From: Micromonospora halophytica
Lineage (GTDB): Bacteria; Actinomycetota; Actinomycetes; Mycobacteriales; Micromonosporaceae
Reading direction: 5' to 3'
Assembly: GCF_900090245.1 (NCBI RefSeq)
Contig: NZ_FMDN01000019.1
Location: forward strand, 1 to 64,000
DNA length: 64,000 nucleotides
Within the stretch, counting starts at the first letter, position 1, and every line of letters begins with the position of its first letter. The translations under genes and the position numbers were made by a program. Under the pieces are notes generated by a model that saw only the letters and a program-made list of their open reading frames with translations, made no database searches and was not told where the DNA came from. Shown in pieces: positions 55,072-63,352 of the stretch.

Positions 55072-56949
55072 CTACTTCTTGCCGGGCGCCTTGCCGTCCC
55101 CGGAGTCGGAGGAGAGGGCGGCGATGAAGGCCTCCTGGGGAACCTCCACCCGGCCGACCATCTTCATCCGCTTCTTGCCTTCCTTCTGCTTCTCCAGCAG
55201 CTTGCGCTTACGGCTGATGTCACCGCCGTAGCACTTGGCGAGGACGTCCTTGCGGATGGCGCGGATGGTCTCCCGGGCGATCACCCGGCTGCCGATCGCA
55301 GCCTGGATCGGCACCTCGAACTGCTGGCGCGGGATCAGGTTGCGCAGCTTCGCGGCGATCGTGGTGCCGTACGAGTACGCCTTGTCCTTGTGCACGATCG
55401 CGCTGAACGCGTCCACCGGCTCGCCGTGCAGGAGGATGTCCACCTTGACCAGGTCGGACGCCTGCTCGCCGGAGGGCTCGTAGTCCAGCGACGCGTACCC
55501 CTTCGTCCGGCTCTTGAGCTGGTCGAAGAAGTCGAAGATGATCTCCGCCAGGGGCAGCGTGTAGCGCAGCTCCACCCGGTCGGCGGAGAGGTAGTCCATG
55601 CCCAGCAGGTTGCCCCGGCGGCCCTGACAGAGCTCCATCACCGCGCCGACGTAGTCGTTCGGGGTGAGCACGGTGGCCCGCACCGTCGGCTCGTACACCT
55701 CGGCGATCTTGCCGGTCGGGTACTCGCTCGGGTTGGTGACCACGACCTCCTCGCCGTCCTCCTGGATGGCCCGGTAGACCACGTTGGGCGCGGTCGAGAT
55801 GAGATCCAGGTTGAACTCACGCTCCAGCCGCTCCCGGATGATCTCCAGGTGCAGCAGGCCGAGGAAGCCGCAACGGAAGCCGAACCCGAGCGCGCCCGAG
55901 GTCTCCGGCTCGTACACCAGCGCCGCGTCGTTGAGCTTGAGCTTGTCGAGCGCGTCGCGCAGGTTCGGGTAGTCCGAGCCGTCGATCGGGTAGAGGCCCG
56001 AGTAGACCATCGGCTTCGGGTCCTTGTAGCCGCCCAGGGCCTCGGTCGCCGGCCGGGAGTTGATGGTGACCGTGTCACCGACCCGGGACTGCCGGACGTC
56101 CTTCACGCCGGTGATCAGGTAGCCCACCTCGCCGACGCCGAGCGCGTCGGCCTTCACCATCTCCGGCGAGATGACACCGATCTCCAGCAGCTCGTGCACC
56201 GCGGCGGTGGACATCATCTTGATCCGGTCACGGGCGCTGATCCGCCCGTCGATCACCCGGACGTAGGTGACCACGCCCCGGTAGACGTCGTACACCGAGT
56301 CGAAGATCATCGCCCGGGCGGGCGCCTCGGCGTCGCCGACCGGCGGCCTGAACTGCCGGACGATCTCGTCGAGCAGGTACGGCACGCCCGCGCCGGTCTT
56401 GCCGGAGACCTTGATGCAGTCCGCCGGATCGCCGCCGATCAGGTGGGCCAGCTCCTCGGCGTACTTCTCGGGCTGGGCGGCCGGCAGGTCGATCTTGTTG
56501 AGCACCGGGATGATGTGCAGGTCGTTCTCGAGCGCCAGGTAGAGGTTGGCCAGCGTCTGTGCCTCGATCCCCTGAGCGGCGTCGACCAGCAGGATCGCGC
56601 CCTCGCAGGCGGCCAGCGAGCGGGACACCTCGTAGGTGAAGTCGACGTGGCCCGGGGTGTCGATCATGTTGAGCACGGCCTGCTCACCGGCCCGGTCGCC
56701 CTCCCGGATGGTCCACGGCATCCGGACGGCCTGGCTCTTGATGGTGATGCCACGCTCGCGCTCGATGTCCATCCGGTCGAGGTACTGCGCGCGCATCTGC
56801 CGGGGATCGACCACACCGGTGAGCTGCAGCATCCGGTCGGCCAGGGTCGACTTCCCGTGGTCGATGTGGGCGATGATGCAGAAGTTCCTGATGCGCGCCG
56901 GGTCGGTGGCACCAGGAGCGTTCGCGCCGGGATCGAGCGTCGGTGGCAC
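55072..56949 (-). CDS. lepA: Elongation factor 4 (LepA) GTPase
   Basis: 625 residues. G1 AHIDHGKST, G3 DTPGHVDF and G4 NKIDLP are intact. Domains II to V and the LepA-specific C-terminal domain with VPQEAFIAALS follow. It is a ribosome-dependent GTPase that affects initiation and translocation under stress. GTG start with a short Pro/Gly-rich lead. Followed by a hairpin. Confidence 0.97.
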   Translation of the reverse strand: MPPTLDPGANAPGATDPARIRNFCIIAHIDHGKSTLADRMLQLTGVVDPRQMRAQYLDRMDIERERGITIKSQAVRMPWTIREGDRAGEQAVLNMIDTPGHVDFTYEVSRSLAACEGAILLVDAAQGIEAQTLANLYLALENDLHIIPVLNKIDLPAAQPEKYAEELAHLIGGDPADCIKVSGKTGAGVPYLLDEIVRQFRPPVGDAEAPARAMIFDSVYDVYRGVVTYVRVIDGRISARDRIKMMSTAAVHELLEIGVISPEMVKADALGVGEVGYLITGVKDVRQSRVGDTVTINSRPATEALGGYKDPKPMVYSGLYPIDGSDYPNLRDALDKLKLNDAALVYEPETSGALGFGFRCGFLGLLHLEIIRERLEREFNLDLISTAPNVVYRAIQEDGEEVVVTNPSEYPTGKIAEVYEPTVRATVLTPNDYVGAVMELCQGRRGNLLGMDYLSADRVELRYTLPLAEIIFDFFDQLKSRTKGYASLDYEPSGEQASDLVKVDILLHGEPVDAFSAIVHKDKAYSYGTTIAAKLRNLIPRQQFEVPIQAAIGSRVIARETIRAIRKDVLAKCYGGDISRKRKLLEKQKEGKKRMKMVGRVEVPQEAFIAALSSDSGDGKAPGKK

Positions 56950-57222
56950 AGCGGTCCGTTCTGGTCGGCTGACGTGAGCGGGCCGACGCGCCGCCGGCCC
57001 CCTCTATGCTCCCACGTCGCTCGGGAAGCGGTCCGATCACTCCTGGGGGTGCCCCCGACCCGCGCCGGGCCGGCCGGCGCCCGCAGCGGCCGTGCGGCCC
57101 GACGGCGCGGGTACGCGACCGGCCGGTGGCCGCCCGGCGGAGGGCCGGCCACTGCGGGTGGCCGCCCGGCGAGGGCGACCACTGCGCCGGCCGCCCCACC
57201 CACTCCGCCGGCGGTTCGACAC
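56950..57222. repeat. lepA upstream region with two imperfect tandem repeats
   Basis: 273 bp between lepA and the DUF4240 gene. GTGGCCGCCCGGCG-(G)AGGG ... CCACTGCG occurs twice (57126-57156 and 57158-57187), giving a 32-bp tandem repeat with small indels. The lepA promoter should lie in the left half. Function of the repeat unknown. Confidence 0.6.
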
Positions 57223-57759
57223 TCACTCGGCCGGCGGCTCGACGAAGAGCGCCGCCAGCCGGGGCAGCCGCCGGCGGGCCTCGTCCTCGTCGTCGAAGTC
57301 CCAGAAGTCGTTGAGGTCCGGCACCGCGACCGGGTCGCGCTCCGCCGGCAGTTCGGTCGCGGTCGCCTTCCGGTACGCCTGCCAGGGCACCGCCAGCATG
57401 TCCTCGCACTCGAACTCCTCGCCGCTGAGCGCGGCGGCCCGGACGCGCGGCAGCTCCGCCAGCGAGTCGGGGTCGCCGACCGCCCTGGCGAAGACCGCCC
57501 GGCCCTGGGTCATCAGCCAGCCCCGGAAGTACTCGAAGCCGTCGTCGGAGGCGCCGCCGTTGATCAGGTAGGCCGCGCCCCACAGGTCGACCCGGTACGA
57601 GGCGGCGAGCACCCGCCGCTGGTGGTGGGCGTACCCGACGATCTCCTCCGGGTCACGCTCGGCGAGCAGGGCGACCGCGCGGGCGGCGACCGCCTCGGGC
57701 TCGCCCCCGGCACCGGTCCGGGCCTGGTCGATCAGGTGCCAGAAGTCGTCGGTCCTCAT
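57223..57759 (-). CDS. DUF4240 domain protein (paralogue 2)
   Basis: 178 residues. RTDDFWHLIDQARTGAG, DLWGAAYLINGGASDDGFEYFRGWLM, QGRAVFARAVGDPDSLAEL and EFECEDMLAV match DUF4240. ATG at 57759 overlaps the stop of the paralogous upstream gene (ATGA). Cytoplasmic; function unknown. The family is often found in secretion or immunity neighbourhoods, but no toxin is seen here. Confidence 0.85.
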   Translation of the reverse strand: MRTDDFWHLIDQARTGAGGEPEAVAARAVALLAERDPEEIVGYAHHQRRVLAASYRVDLWGAAYLINGGASDDGFEYFRGWLMTQGRAVFARAVGDPDSLAELPRVRAAALSGEEFECEDMLAVPWQAYRKATATELPAERDPVAVPDLNDFWDFDDEDEARRRLPRLAALFVEPPAE

Positions 57760-58364
57760 GGCCTGGCAGTCTCCCAGACCCACTCCCGACCCCGACCCGG
57801 CAGCGGGAAGATGGCGACGAGTCGCGGGTACCGGCGGGCCAGCTCGACCCGGTCGCCGAGGTCCCACCGCTCGTCGGTGGGATCGGGCGAGGAACTCAGC
57901 TCCCGCCCTCGGGCCTCGACGGCCTCGTCCAAGCCCTCCTCACCGGTGACCCGTTCGTACGCCTCGTCCGCGACGTAGTCCAGGCACTCCCACTCCGGCC
58001 ACTCGTCCTCCGCCCACTCACGCGGGCCACGCCCGGCCAGTCGACGCACCTGCGGGACGTCGGCGAGCGCGTCCGGGTCGTCGACGACCCGCTCGAAGAC
58101 CGACCGGCCGAGCCCGACCACCCAGGCCTGGAAGTAGTGGAAGCCGTCGTCCGAGCAGAGGCCGCCGCAGATCAGCAGCGCCGCGCCCCAGTGTCGCCAG
58201 GTGTCGACCAGGCCCCGTAGCTCATCGAGCCGAACGGCGAAGTCCACCACCTCGCCGACGGGCCGCTCGGCCAGGCGGTCGGTGAGCCAGGCCAGCCGCT
58301 CGTCGGGGTCGGCGGCGACGGCGGCGGACCTCTCGATCAACGTCCAGAACTCGTCCACATGCAC
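57756..58364 (-). CDS. DUF4240 domain protein (paralogue 1)
   Basis: 202 residues. VDEFWTLIERSAAVAADPDE, HWGAALLICGGLCSDDGFHYFQAWVV, LGRSVFERVVDDPDALADVP and WECLDYVADEAYERVTG parallel its downstream neighbour across the whole length, so the pair arose by duplication. The GTG at 58364 (next in-frame GTG at 58358) has no good ribosome-binding site. Divergent from the phosphotransferase gene by 83 bp. Confidence 0.83.
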   Translation of the reverse strand: MHVDEFWTLIERSAAVAADPDERLAWLTDRLAERPVGEVVDFAVRLDELRGLVDTWRHWGAALLICGGLCSDDGFHYFQAWVVGLGRSVFERVVDDPDALADVPQVRRLAGRGPREWAEDEWPEWECLDYVADEAYERVTGEEGLDEAVEARGRELSSSPDPTDERWDLGDRVELARRYPRLVAIFPLPGRGREWVWETARP

Positions 58365-58447
58365 GGGACGGATGCTGCCAACGCGGTACGACAGACGCCC
58401 GCGGGGCCCGGCTGCGCGGGGGCGTGCCGGCAGGGCAGCATGGTGAC

Positions 58448-59464
58448 GTGCCCGCGATCCCCGTGCCGTACCACGCGACAGCCGTACGGCCCGACTGGTC
58501 GGCGCTGCCGGCCGGGCTGCGCGAGGCGGTCACCGCCCGACTGGGGGTGCCCGTGGTGGCGGCACGGACCGCCGGGGCCGGCTTCACCGGCGGGTTCGCC
58601 GCCGTGCTGGAGACCGCCGACGGGGGCAGCGTCTTCGTCAAGGCCGCCGACCTGGCCCGCCAGGGCCACCTCGCCGACTGGTACGCCCGGGAGGCCGCTG
58701 TCCTCGCCCGGCTCCCCGCCGGCCTGCCGGCCCCCCGCCCCCGGTGGGCGTTGGACGCCGCCGGCTGGCGCGCGCTGTGCCTGGACGCGATCGACGGGCG
58801 GATGCCGCGCCTGCCCTGGACCCCCGGCGAACTGGACGCCGTCCTCGCCGGGTACGCCGAGATCGCCGCCGCCCTGGCCGAGCCGCCCGCCGGGCTGGTC
58901 ACGCTGGGCCTGCCGCACCTGGCCGACCTGATCCGCGACGACGTCCTGTGGTGGGGCGAGGTGGCCGCCGGCCGGGAGCCGATGCCGCCCGCGCCCCAGG
59001 CGGCCCGGGACCGGCTGTCCGACCTGGTCACGCTGGAGTCCCGCCTGCCCGGGTACGCCGCCGCCGGACGTGGTCTGACCCACGGCGACCTGCGGGTGGA
59101 CAACGTGCTGCTGGACGCCGGCGGCCGGGCCTGGTTCTGCGACTGGAACTGGCTCTGCCACGGCCCCGCCTGGTTCGACCTGGTCGGCCTGCTGCTCACC
59201 GGGTACGCCGGCGGGCTGCCGGTGGACGCGCTCTTCGCCGCCCACCCGACTGCGACCGACGCCCCACCGGACGCCCTGGATGTGACGTTGGCCGCGCTGG
59301 CCGGGTACTTCCTGACCTCGGCCGCCGTCGTACCGCCGGGTGTGGTGGGGCCGGCCGCCGGGACCGCCCCCGCCCCGCCGGTCTCCCCGTACCTGCGGGC
59401 GCACCAGCGCTTCAGCGGCGAGCAGGCGCTCGGCTGGCTGGCCGACCGGCGGGGCTGGGCGTGA
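58448..59464 (+). CDS. Aminoglycoside/choline-kinase-like phosphotransferase family protein
   Basis: 338 residues. The kinase core LTHGDLRVDNVLLDAGG (Brenner-type HxDxxxxN) and CDWNWLCHGPAWFDLVG (DxD metal site) are present, with a Gly-rich start AGAGFTGGFAAVLE and Lys in SVFVKAADL. The family phosphorylates antibiotics, choline or sugars. Nothing adjacent defines the substrate, so no resistance role is claimed. The GTG at 58448 is the preferred start; 58463 is possible. Confidence 0.87.
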   Translation: MPAIPVPYHATAVRPDWSALPAGLREAVTARLGVPVVAARTAGAGFTGGFAAVLETADGGSVFVKAADLARQGHLADWYAREAAVLARLPAGLPAPRPRWALDAAGWRALCLDAIDGRMPRLPWTPGELDAVLAGYAEIAAALAEPPAGLVTLGLPHLADLIRDDVLWWGEVAAGREPMPPAPQAARDRLSDLVTLESRLPGYAAAGRGLTHGDLRVDNVLLDAGGRAWFCDWNWLCHGPAWFDLVGLLLTGYAGGLPVDALFAAHPTATDAPPDALDVTLAALAGYFLTSAAVVPPGVVGPAAGTAPAPPVSPYLRAHQRFSGEQALGWLADRRGWA

Positions 59465-59579
59465 GCCGTTTTGGCTCGTCCCGACGGACCTGGTAACCTG
59501 GCTCTTCGCGCAGCGATGACGCATGCTTGTCGCGCGCTGAAGCAGACCGAAACCCGAGCTATCAAGACGAGGCTGTCGC

Positions 59580-59846
59580 GTGGCGAACATCAAGTCCCAG
59601 ATCAAGCGCAACCGGCAGAACGAGAAGCGCCGGCTGCGTAACAAGTCGGTCAAGTCGTCGCTGAAGACCGCCATCCGGAAGTTCCACGAGGCTGCGGAGG
59701 CCGGCGACGCCGAGAAGGCCGCCGTCCTCATGCGTGAGGCCGCCCGCAAGCTGGACAAGGCCGCCAGCAAGGGCGTCATCCACGCCAACCAGGCGGCGAA
59801 CCGGAAGTCGGCGATCGCCAAGCGCGTCGGCTCGCTCTCGGTCTGA
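59580..59846 (+). CDS. rpsT: 30S ribosomal protein S20
   Basis: 88 residues, basic and helical: ANIKSQIKRNRQNEKRRLRN and AANRKSAIAKRVGSLSV are characteristic. GTG start with GAGG upstream. Followed by a long terminator and convergent with the membrane protein/holA/comEC series, the usual actinobacterial order around rpsT. Confidence 0.97.
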   Translation: MANIKSQIKRNRQNEKRRLRNKSVKSSLKTAIRKFHEAAEAGDAEKAAVLMREAARKLDKAASKGVIHANQAANRKSAIAKRVGSLSV

Positions 59847-59867
59847 CCGAGCGACCTCCAGACCCGA

Positions 59868-59903
59868 CCGGAAGCCCCGGGGCCACCGCCCCGGGGCTTC
59901 CGG
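59868..59903. terminator. Terminator downstream of rpsT
   Basis: 16-bp perfect arms CCGGAAGCCCCGGGGC / GCCCCGGGGCTTCCGG around a 4-base loop, 21 bp after the rpsT stop. Confidence 0.92.
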
Positions 59904-60013
59904 CTGTCCACGTCCACCGGACCGGGGGCGATGCGTCCACCGGATCAGGGCCGACCTGCCGGTAGGCCGGAGCCGGAGACCGGGCCGGGGCGGCAACGGA
60001 TCGTCGGAGCGAA

Positions 60014-60475
60014 TCAGGCGTCGTGGTTCCCGCCCGGCCGGGCGAGGCCACGCGCCACTGACGGCCCCGACCGTCGGTCCCCCGACGGGCCGGGCACCAC
60101 CTCGGTGGCGACCACGACGCCGGGCAGGGTCCGGGGCACCCGGGCCCTGCCGACCACGGGCTCCACCTGCCGGCGGAACCGGTCCCGCTCCTGCTCCGGG
60201 ACGAGTGCCGCCGACCGCACCACCCGTTCGACCACCAGGTCGTTGAACTTCACCATCACCGCGACGGCGAGCGGCAACACCGGCACGGCCCACCAGCTCA
60301 CCAGCTCGGCCAGGGCGAGCAGCACGGCGAGCGCCACGGCGCCCTCGAAGAAGACGAAGCAGAGCACCCCACCCGGGTTGACGAAGCGCAGTCCGAGCGC
60401 CCGAGCGTAGAGCGGCCGGTACCGCTCCTCCTCGGCCGGCACGGTGCTCCACGCCGTACGGGTGGGGCCGGTCAC
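60014..60475 (-). CDS. Membrane protein of unknown function next to holA
   Basis: 153 residues. The two adjoining helices are GGVLCFVFFEGAVALAVLLALA and WWAVPVLPLAVAVMV, followed by a charged cytoplasmic part (RSAALVPEQERDRFRRQVEP). GTG at 60475 overlaps the holA stop (GTGA), so it is translationally coupled. No family recognised. Confidence 0.78.
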   Translation of the reverse strand: MTGPTRTAWSTVPAEEERYRPLYARALGLRFVNPGGVLCFVFFEGAVALAVLLALAELVSWWAVPVLPLAVAVMVKFNDLVVERVVRSAALVPEQERDRFRRQVEPVVGRARVPRTLPGVVVATEVVPGPSGDRRSGPSVARGLARPGGNHDA

Positions 60476-61452
60476 CGGGCGCCGCCCCGCCGGGCGGCCG
60501 CGACCGAGAAGACCGCCTTCTCCAGGGCGTACGCCCGGTCGTCCGCACCGCCCTTGACCGCCGCGTTGCACTCGGCGGCCACCCGCATCGCCTCGACCAG
60601 GCCCTCCGGGGTCCAGCCCCGGGCCCGCTGCTGGGCGTTCTTGATCTTCCAGGCGGGCATGCCGAGGCTGCTGGCGAGCTGGTACGGGTCACCCCGCCCG
60701 GCGGCGGCCACCCGGGCCACGGTGCGGACACCGTCGGCGAGGGCGTCGGCGATCGGCACCGGGTCGACCCCGACATGCAGCGCCCAGCGCAGCGCCTCCA
60801 GCGCCGCCGGGACGTCCCCGATCATCGTCGCGTCGGCGACCGTGAAGCCGGTCACCTCCACCCGGCCCCGGTAGTACCGGGCGACGGTGTCCGCGCCGAT
60901 CCGCCCGTCGGTGTCGGCGAGCAGTTGCGAGCAGGCGGCGGCCAGCTCCCGCAGGTCGCCGCCGACGGCGGCGATCAGCGCCTCGGCCGCGTCCTCGGAG
61001 CACCTGCCACCGCCACGGCGGATCTCGTCCCGGACGAAGGCGACCCGCTCGCGGTGCCCCTTGAGCTTCATCGCGGGCACCACGGTGGCACCCGCCGCCT
61101 TGAGCCCGTCGGCGAACGCCTTGCCCTTGGCGGCACCCAGGTGCAGCACCACGAGCTGGACGTCCGGGTCGGGGCTCTTGGCGTACGCGAGCAGCGCGGT
61201 GACCAGGTCCTTACGGGCGTCCTGCCCGGCGCGCAGCACCAGCAGCCGGCGCCCACCGAAGAGCGAGGGGCTGAGCGCCTCGGCGATCTCACCCGGGGTC
61301 AGCGTCCCGCCCTGGTACTCCCGGACGTCCACCTCGGGGTCGACGCTGCGGGCCCGCGCGACGGCCTCGCTGACCGCGCGCGTGGCGAGCAGCTCCTCAT
61401 CGCCGAGGACGAGCAGAATGGGAGCGAGGCTGGCGGCGGTCACGCCGCCCAT
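60472..61452 (-). CDS. holA: DNA polymerase III subunit delta
   Basis: 326 residues. PILLVLGDEELLATRAVSEA, VREYQGGTLTPGEIAEALSP and LFGGRRLLVLRAGQD are typical of the N-terminal domain. The C-terminal helical clamp-loader part has YQLASSLGMPAWKIKNAQQRA. Part of the sliding-clamp loader. ATG at 61452 or GTG at 61443 could be the start. Encoded next to comEC as in most actinobacteria. Confidence 0.93.
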   Translation of the reverse strand: MGGVTAASLAPILLVLGDEELLATRAVSEAVARARSVDPEVDVREYQGGTLTPGEIAEALSPSLFGGRRLLVLRAGQDARKDLVTALLAYAKSPDPDVQLVVLHLGAAKGKAFADGLKAAGATVVPAMKLKGHRERVAFVRDEIRRGGGRCSEDAAEALIAAVGGDLRELAAACSQLLADTDGRIGADTVARYYRGRVEVTGFTVADATMIGDVPAALEALRWALHVGVDPVPIADALADGVRTVARVAAAGRGDPYQLASSLGMPAWKIKNAQQRARGWTPEGLVEAMRVAAECNAAVKGGADDRAYALEKAVFSVAAARRGGAR

Positions 61453-61754
61453 CTTGGCACGCCCCACGGCGCGATCGGGCCTGGTCATCGGCGGCTGTGA
61501 CGGCACACCCCGCACTCAGCGCAAATCCCGACATTTATCTCGATTGCCGGGCTCAAGCCGCAATGCTTCTCGCTGCGCGGCCGGTTGTCCGTCCTCCTGC
61601 CCTGCGCGCAGCCGCAGCGCAGCGCGGGAGGGCAGGTCACCGCAGCCCCGCCGACCTGCGTGCACCTGGCCCCGCCGTCTACGCCAGCACCCGACGGTTG
61701 GTCCGGAGGCCGTCGAGCACCGCCGCCGGAACCGTGACCCGTCCAAACCCGGGG
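61453..61754. other. Gap between holA and comEC
   Basis: 302 bp with no convincing gene. It has a slightly AT-richer stretch (61515-61560) and a GC-rich inverted-repeat region (CTGCGCGCAGCCGCAGCGCAG, split at 61602-61622) that may form a terminator for comEC. comEA is not present in this window. Confidence 0.5.
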
Positions 61755-63344
61755 TCACCGCGTCCCCGGCTCCGGACCTCGCGCCACCACCGCCAGCCCG
61801 TGCCGCCCGGCGACCACCGCCACGTCCCCATCGGTGTCGGTACGCAGCACCCGGACCCCGCCCCGGGCCAACCAGGCCAGCACCGACGGACTGGGGTGTC
61901 CGTAGTCGTTGTCGGCACCCACCTGCACCACCGCGACGGCCGGCCGGACGGCGTCCAGAAACGCCGGATCCTGGTAGGCGCTGCCGTGGTGGGCGACCTT
62001 CAGCACCTCGGCCCGCAGCGCCTGCGGCGGTGAGCGCTCCAGCAGGGCCCGCTGCTCCTCGGTCTCGGCGTCCCCGGCGAGCAGGACCCGCACCCCGGCC
62101 ACGGTGGCCCGCACCACCAGTGAGTTGTTGTTCGGGTCGGACCGGGTGCCGCGCAGCGGATACGGCGGGCCGAGGATCACCAGTTCCACCCCACCGGCCC
62201 GGTACGACCACCCCGCCACCCCCGCCTGCGGCGTCACCGCCCCCGAGGCGGCGGCGACCAGAGCCCGCCCCGCCGCCGGCTCGGCGAGCGCCGGGGTGAC
62301 GATCGCGCCCACCCGCCGGCCCCGCAGCACCCCGGCCACCCCACCCACATGGTCGGCGTGGAAGTGGCTCACCACCAGCAGCGACACCTCCCGCACGCCC
62401 AGCCGGCGCAGACAGCCGTCCACCAGGGCCGGCTCCGGCCCGGCGTCGACGACCACGGCCCGGCCGGCTGCCACCGGCAGGACCAGCGCGTCCCCCTGCC
62501 CCACCGCGCAGCCGACCAGCACCCAGCCGGCCGGTGGCCAGCCGTCGGCGAGGATGCGCACCGGCAGGGTGCCGAGCATCACCGCGACGGCACCGACCGC
62601 CACCAGTCGCCGGACCACCGGCCGCCGGGCGGCCAGGAGCAGTGCCACGGTCAGCCCGGCCAGCAGCAGCGCCCCCGGCACCCCACCGGGCCAGGGCAGG
62701 GTGCCGGCCGGCAGTCGTGCCCCGACCCGGGCCACCGTCACCAGCCACCAGGCCGGCCAGCTCGCCAGCCAGGCCGCGAACTCGGCACCGGCCGGCCAGA
62801 GCGGCGAAACGGCGGCGGCCAGCACGCCCAGCACCGTGGCGGGCGCGATGGCCGGCACCGCCAGCAGGTTGGCCGGCACCGCGACCAGACTCACCGTGCC
62901 GGAGATCCCGGCCACCACCGGCCCGCAGGCGAGCTGCGCCGCGGCCGGGACGGCCAGCGCCTCGGCCAGCCCGGCCGGTACGCCGCGCCGCCGCAGCGCG
63001 TCACGCCAGCCGGGGGCGAGCAGCAGCAGCCCGCCGGTGGCCAGGACGGAGAGCGCGAACCCGGCGTCCCCGGCCAGCTCCGGATCGACCAGCACCAGGA
63101 CGGCCACCGCGGCGCTCAACGCGGGCAACGCGGCCCGGGGCCGCCCGGCGGCGAGCGCGGCCAACCCGATCGCGCCCATGGTGGCGGCCCGCACCACGCT
63201 CGGCGACGGGCGGACCAGGACGACGAAGCCGACCAGCGCCAGCCCGCAGAGCACCGTGCCCGCCCGGGGGCCGGCCCGGGCCCAGCGGGCCAGCAGCAGC
63301 ACCGCGCCGACGACGATCGCGACGTTGGAACCGGAGATTGTCAG
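61755..63344 (-). pseudogene. comEC: comEC, 5'-truncated by an integrated element (3' part present)
   Basis: The open frame covers 529 codons, starting abruptly at LTISGSNVAIVVGAVLLLAR; a TAA (63345-63347) precedes Leu-Thr. ISGSNVA is inside the conserved first membrane region of ComEC/Rec2, so about 200-250 N-terminal residues are missing. The remainder holds the competence membrane domain (about ten helices) and a C-terminal metallo-beta-lactamase domain with LLVVSHFHADHVGGVAGVL and DAGPEPAL. ComEC is the DNA-uptake channel of competence. Past the break the DNA encodes a serine recombinase, so the 5' part presumably lies beyond the inserted element. The fragment could still start at a GTG (63302), but a working channel is unlikely. 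Confidence 0.85.
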
Positions 63345-63352
63345 TTAGAGGG
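63325..63352. other. Predicted attachment-site junction (comEC / mobile element)
   Basis: The ComEC reading frame makes sense to about 63338 (the Ile-Ser-Gly-Ser-Asn codons) and then ends; the integrase ATG is at 63353. The recombination point must lie in this short stretch, next to the int gene as is usual for large serine integrases. Exact core not identifiable without the other junction. Confidence 0.7.

Noticed and set aside
58448..59464. Phosphotransferase as an antibiotic-resistance gene
   Set aside because: Only general kinase motifs are seen; surrounding genes are housekeeping, and the family covers many substrates.
61679..61918. Possible small gene downstream of comEC (frame ending GLRTNRRVLA)
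   Set aside because: Lies mostly over the comEC C-terminal coding region in another frame, has no ribosome-binding site and no recognisable domain.
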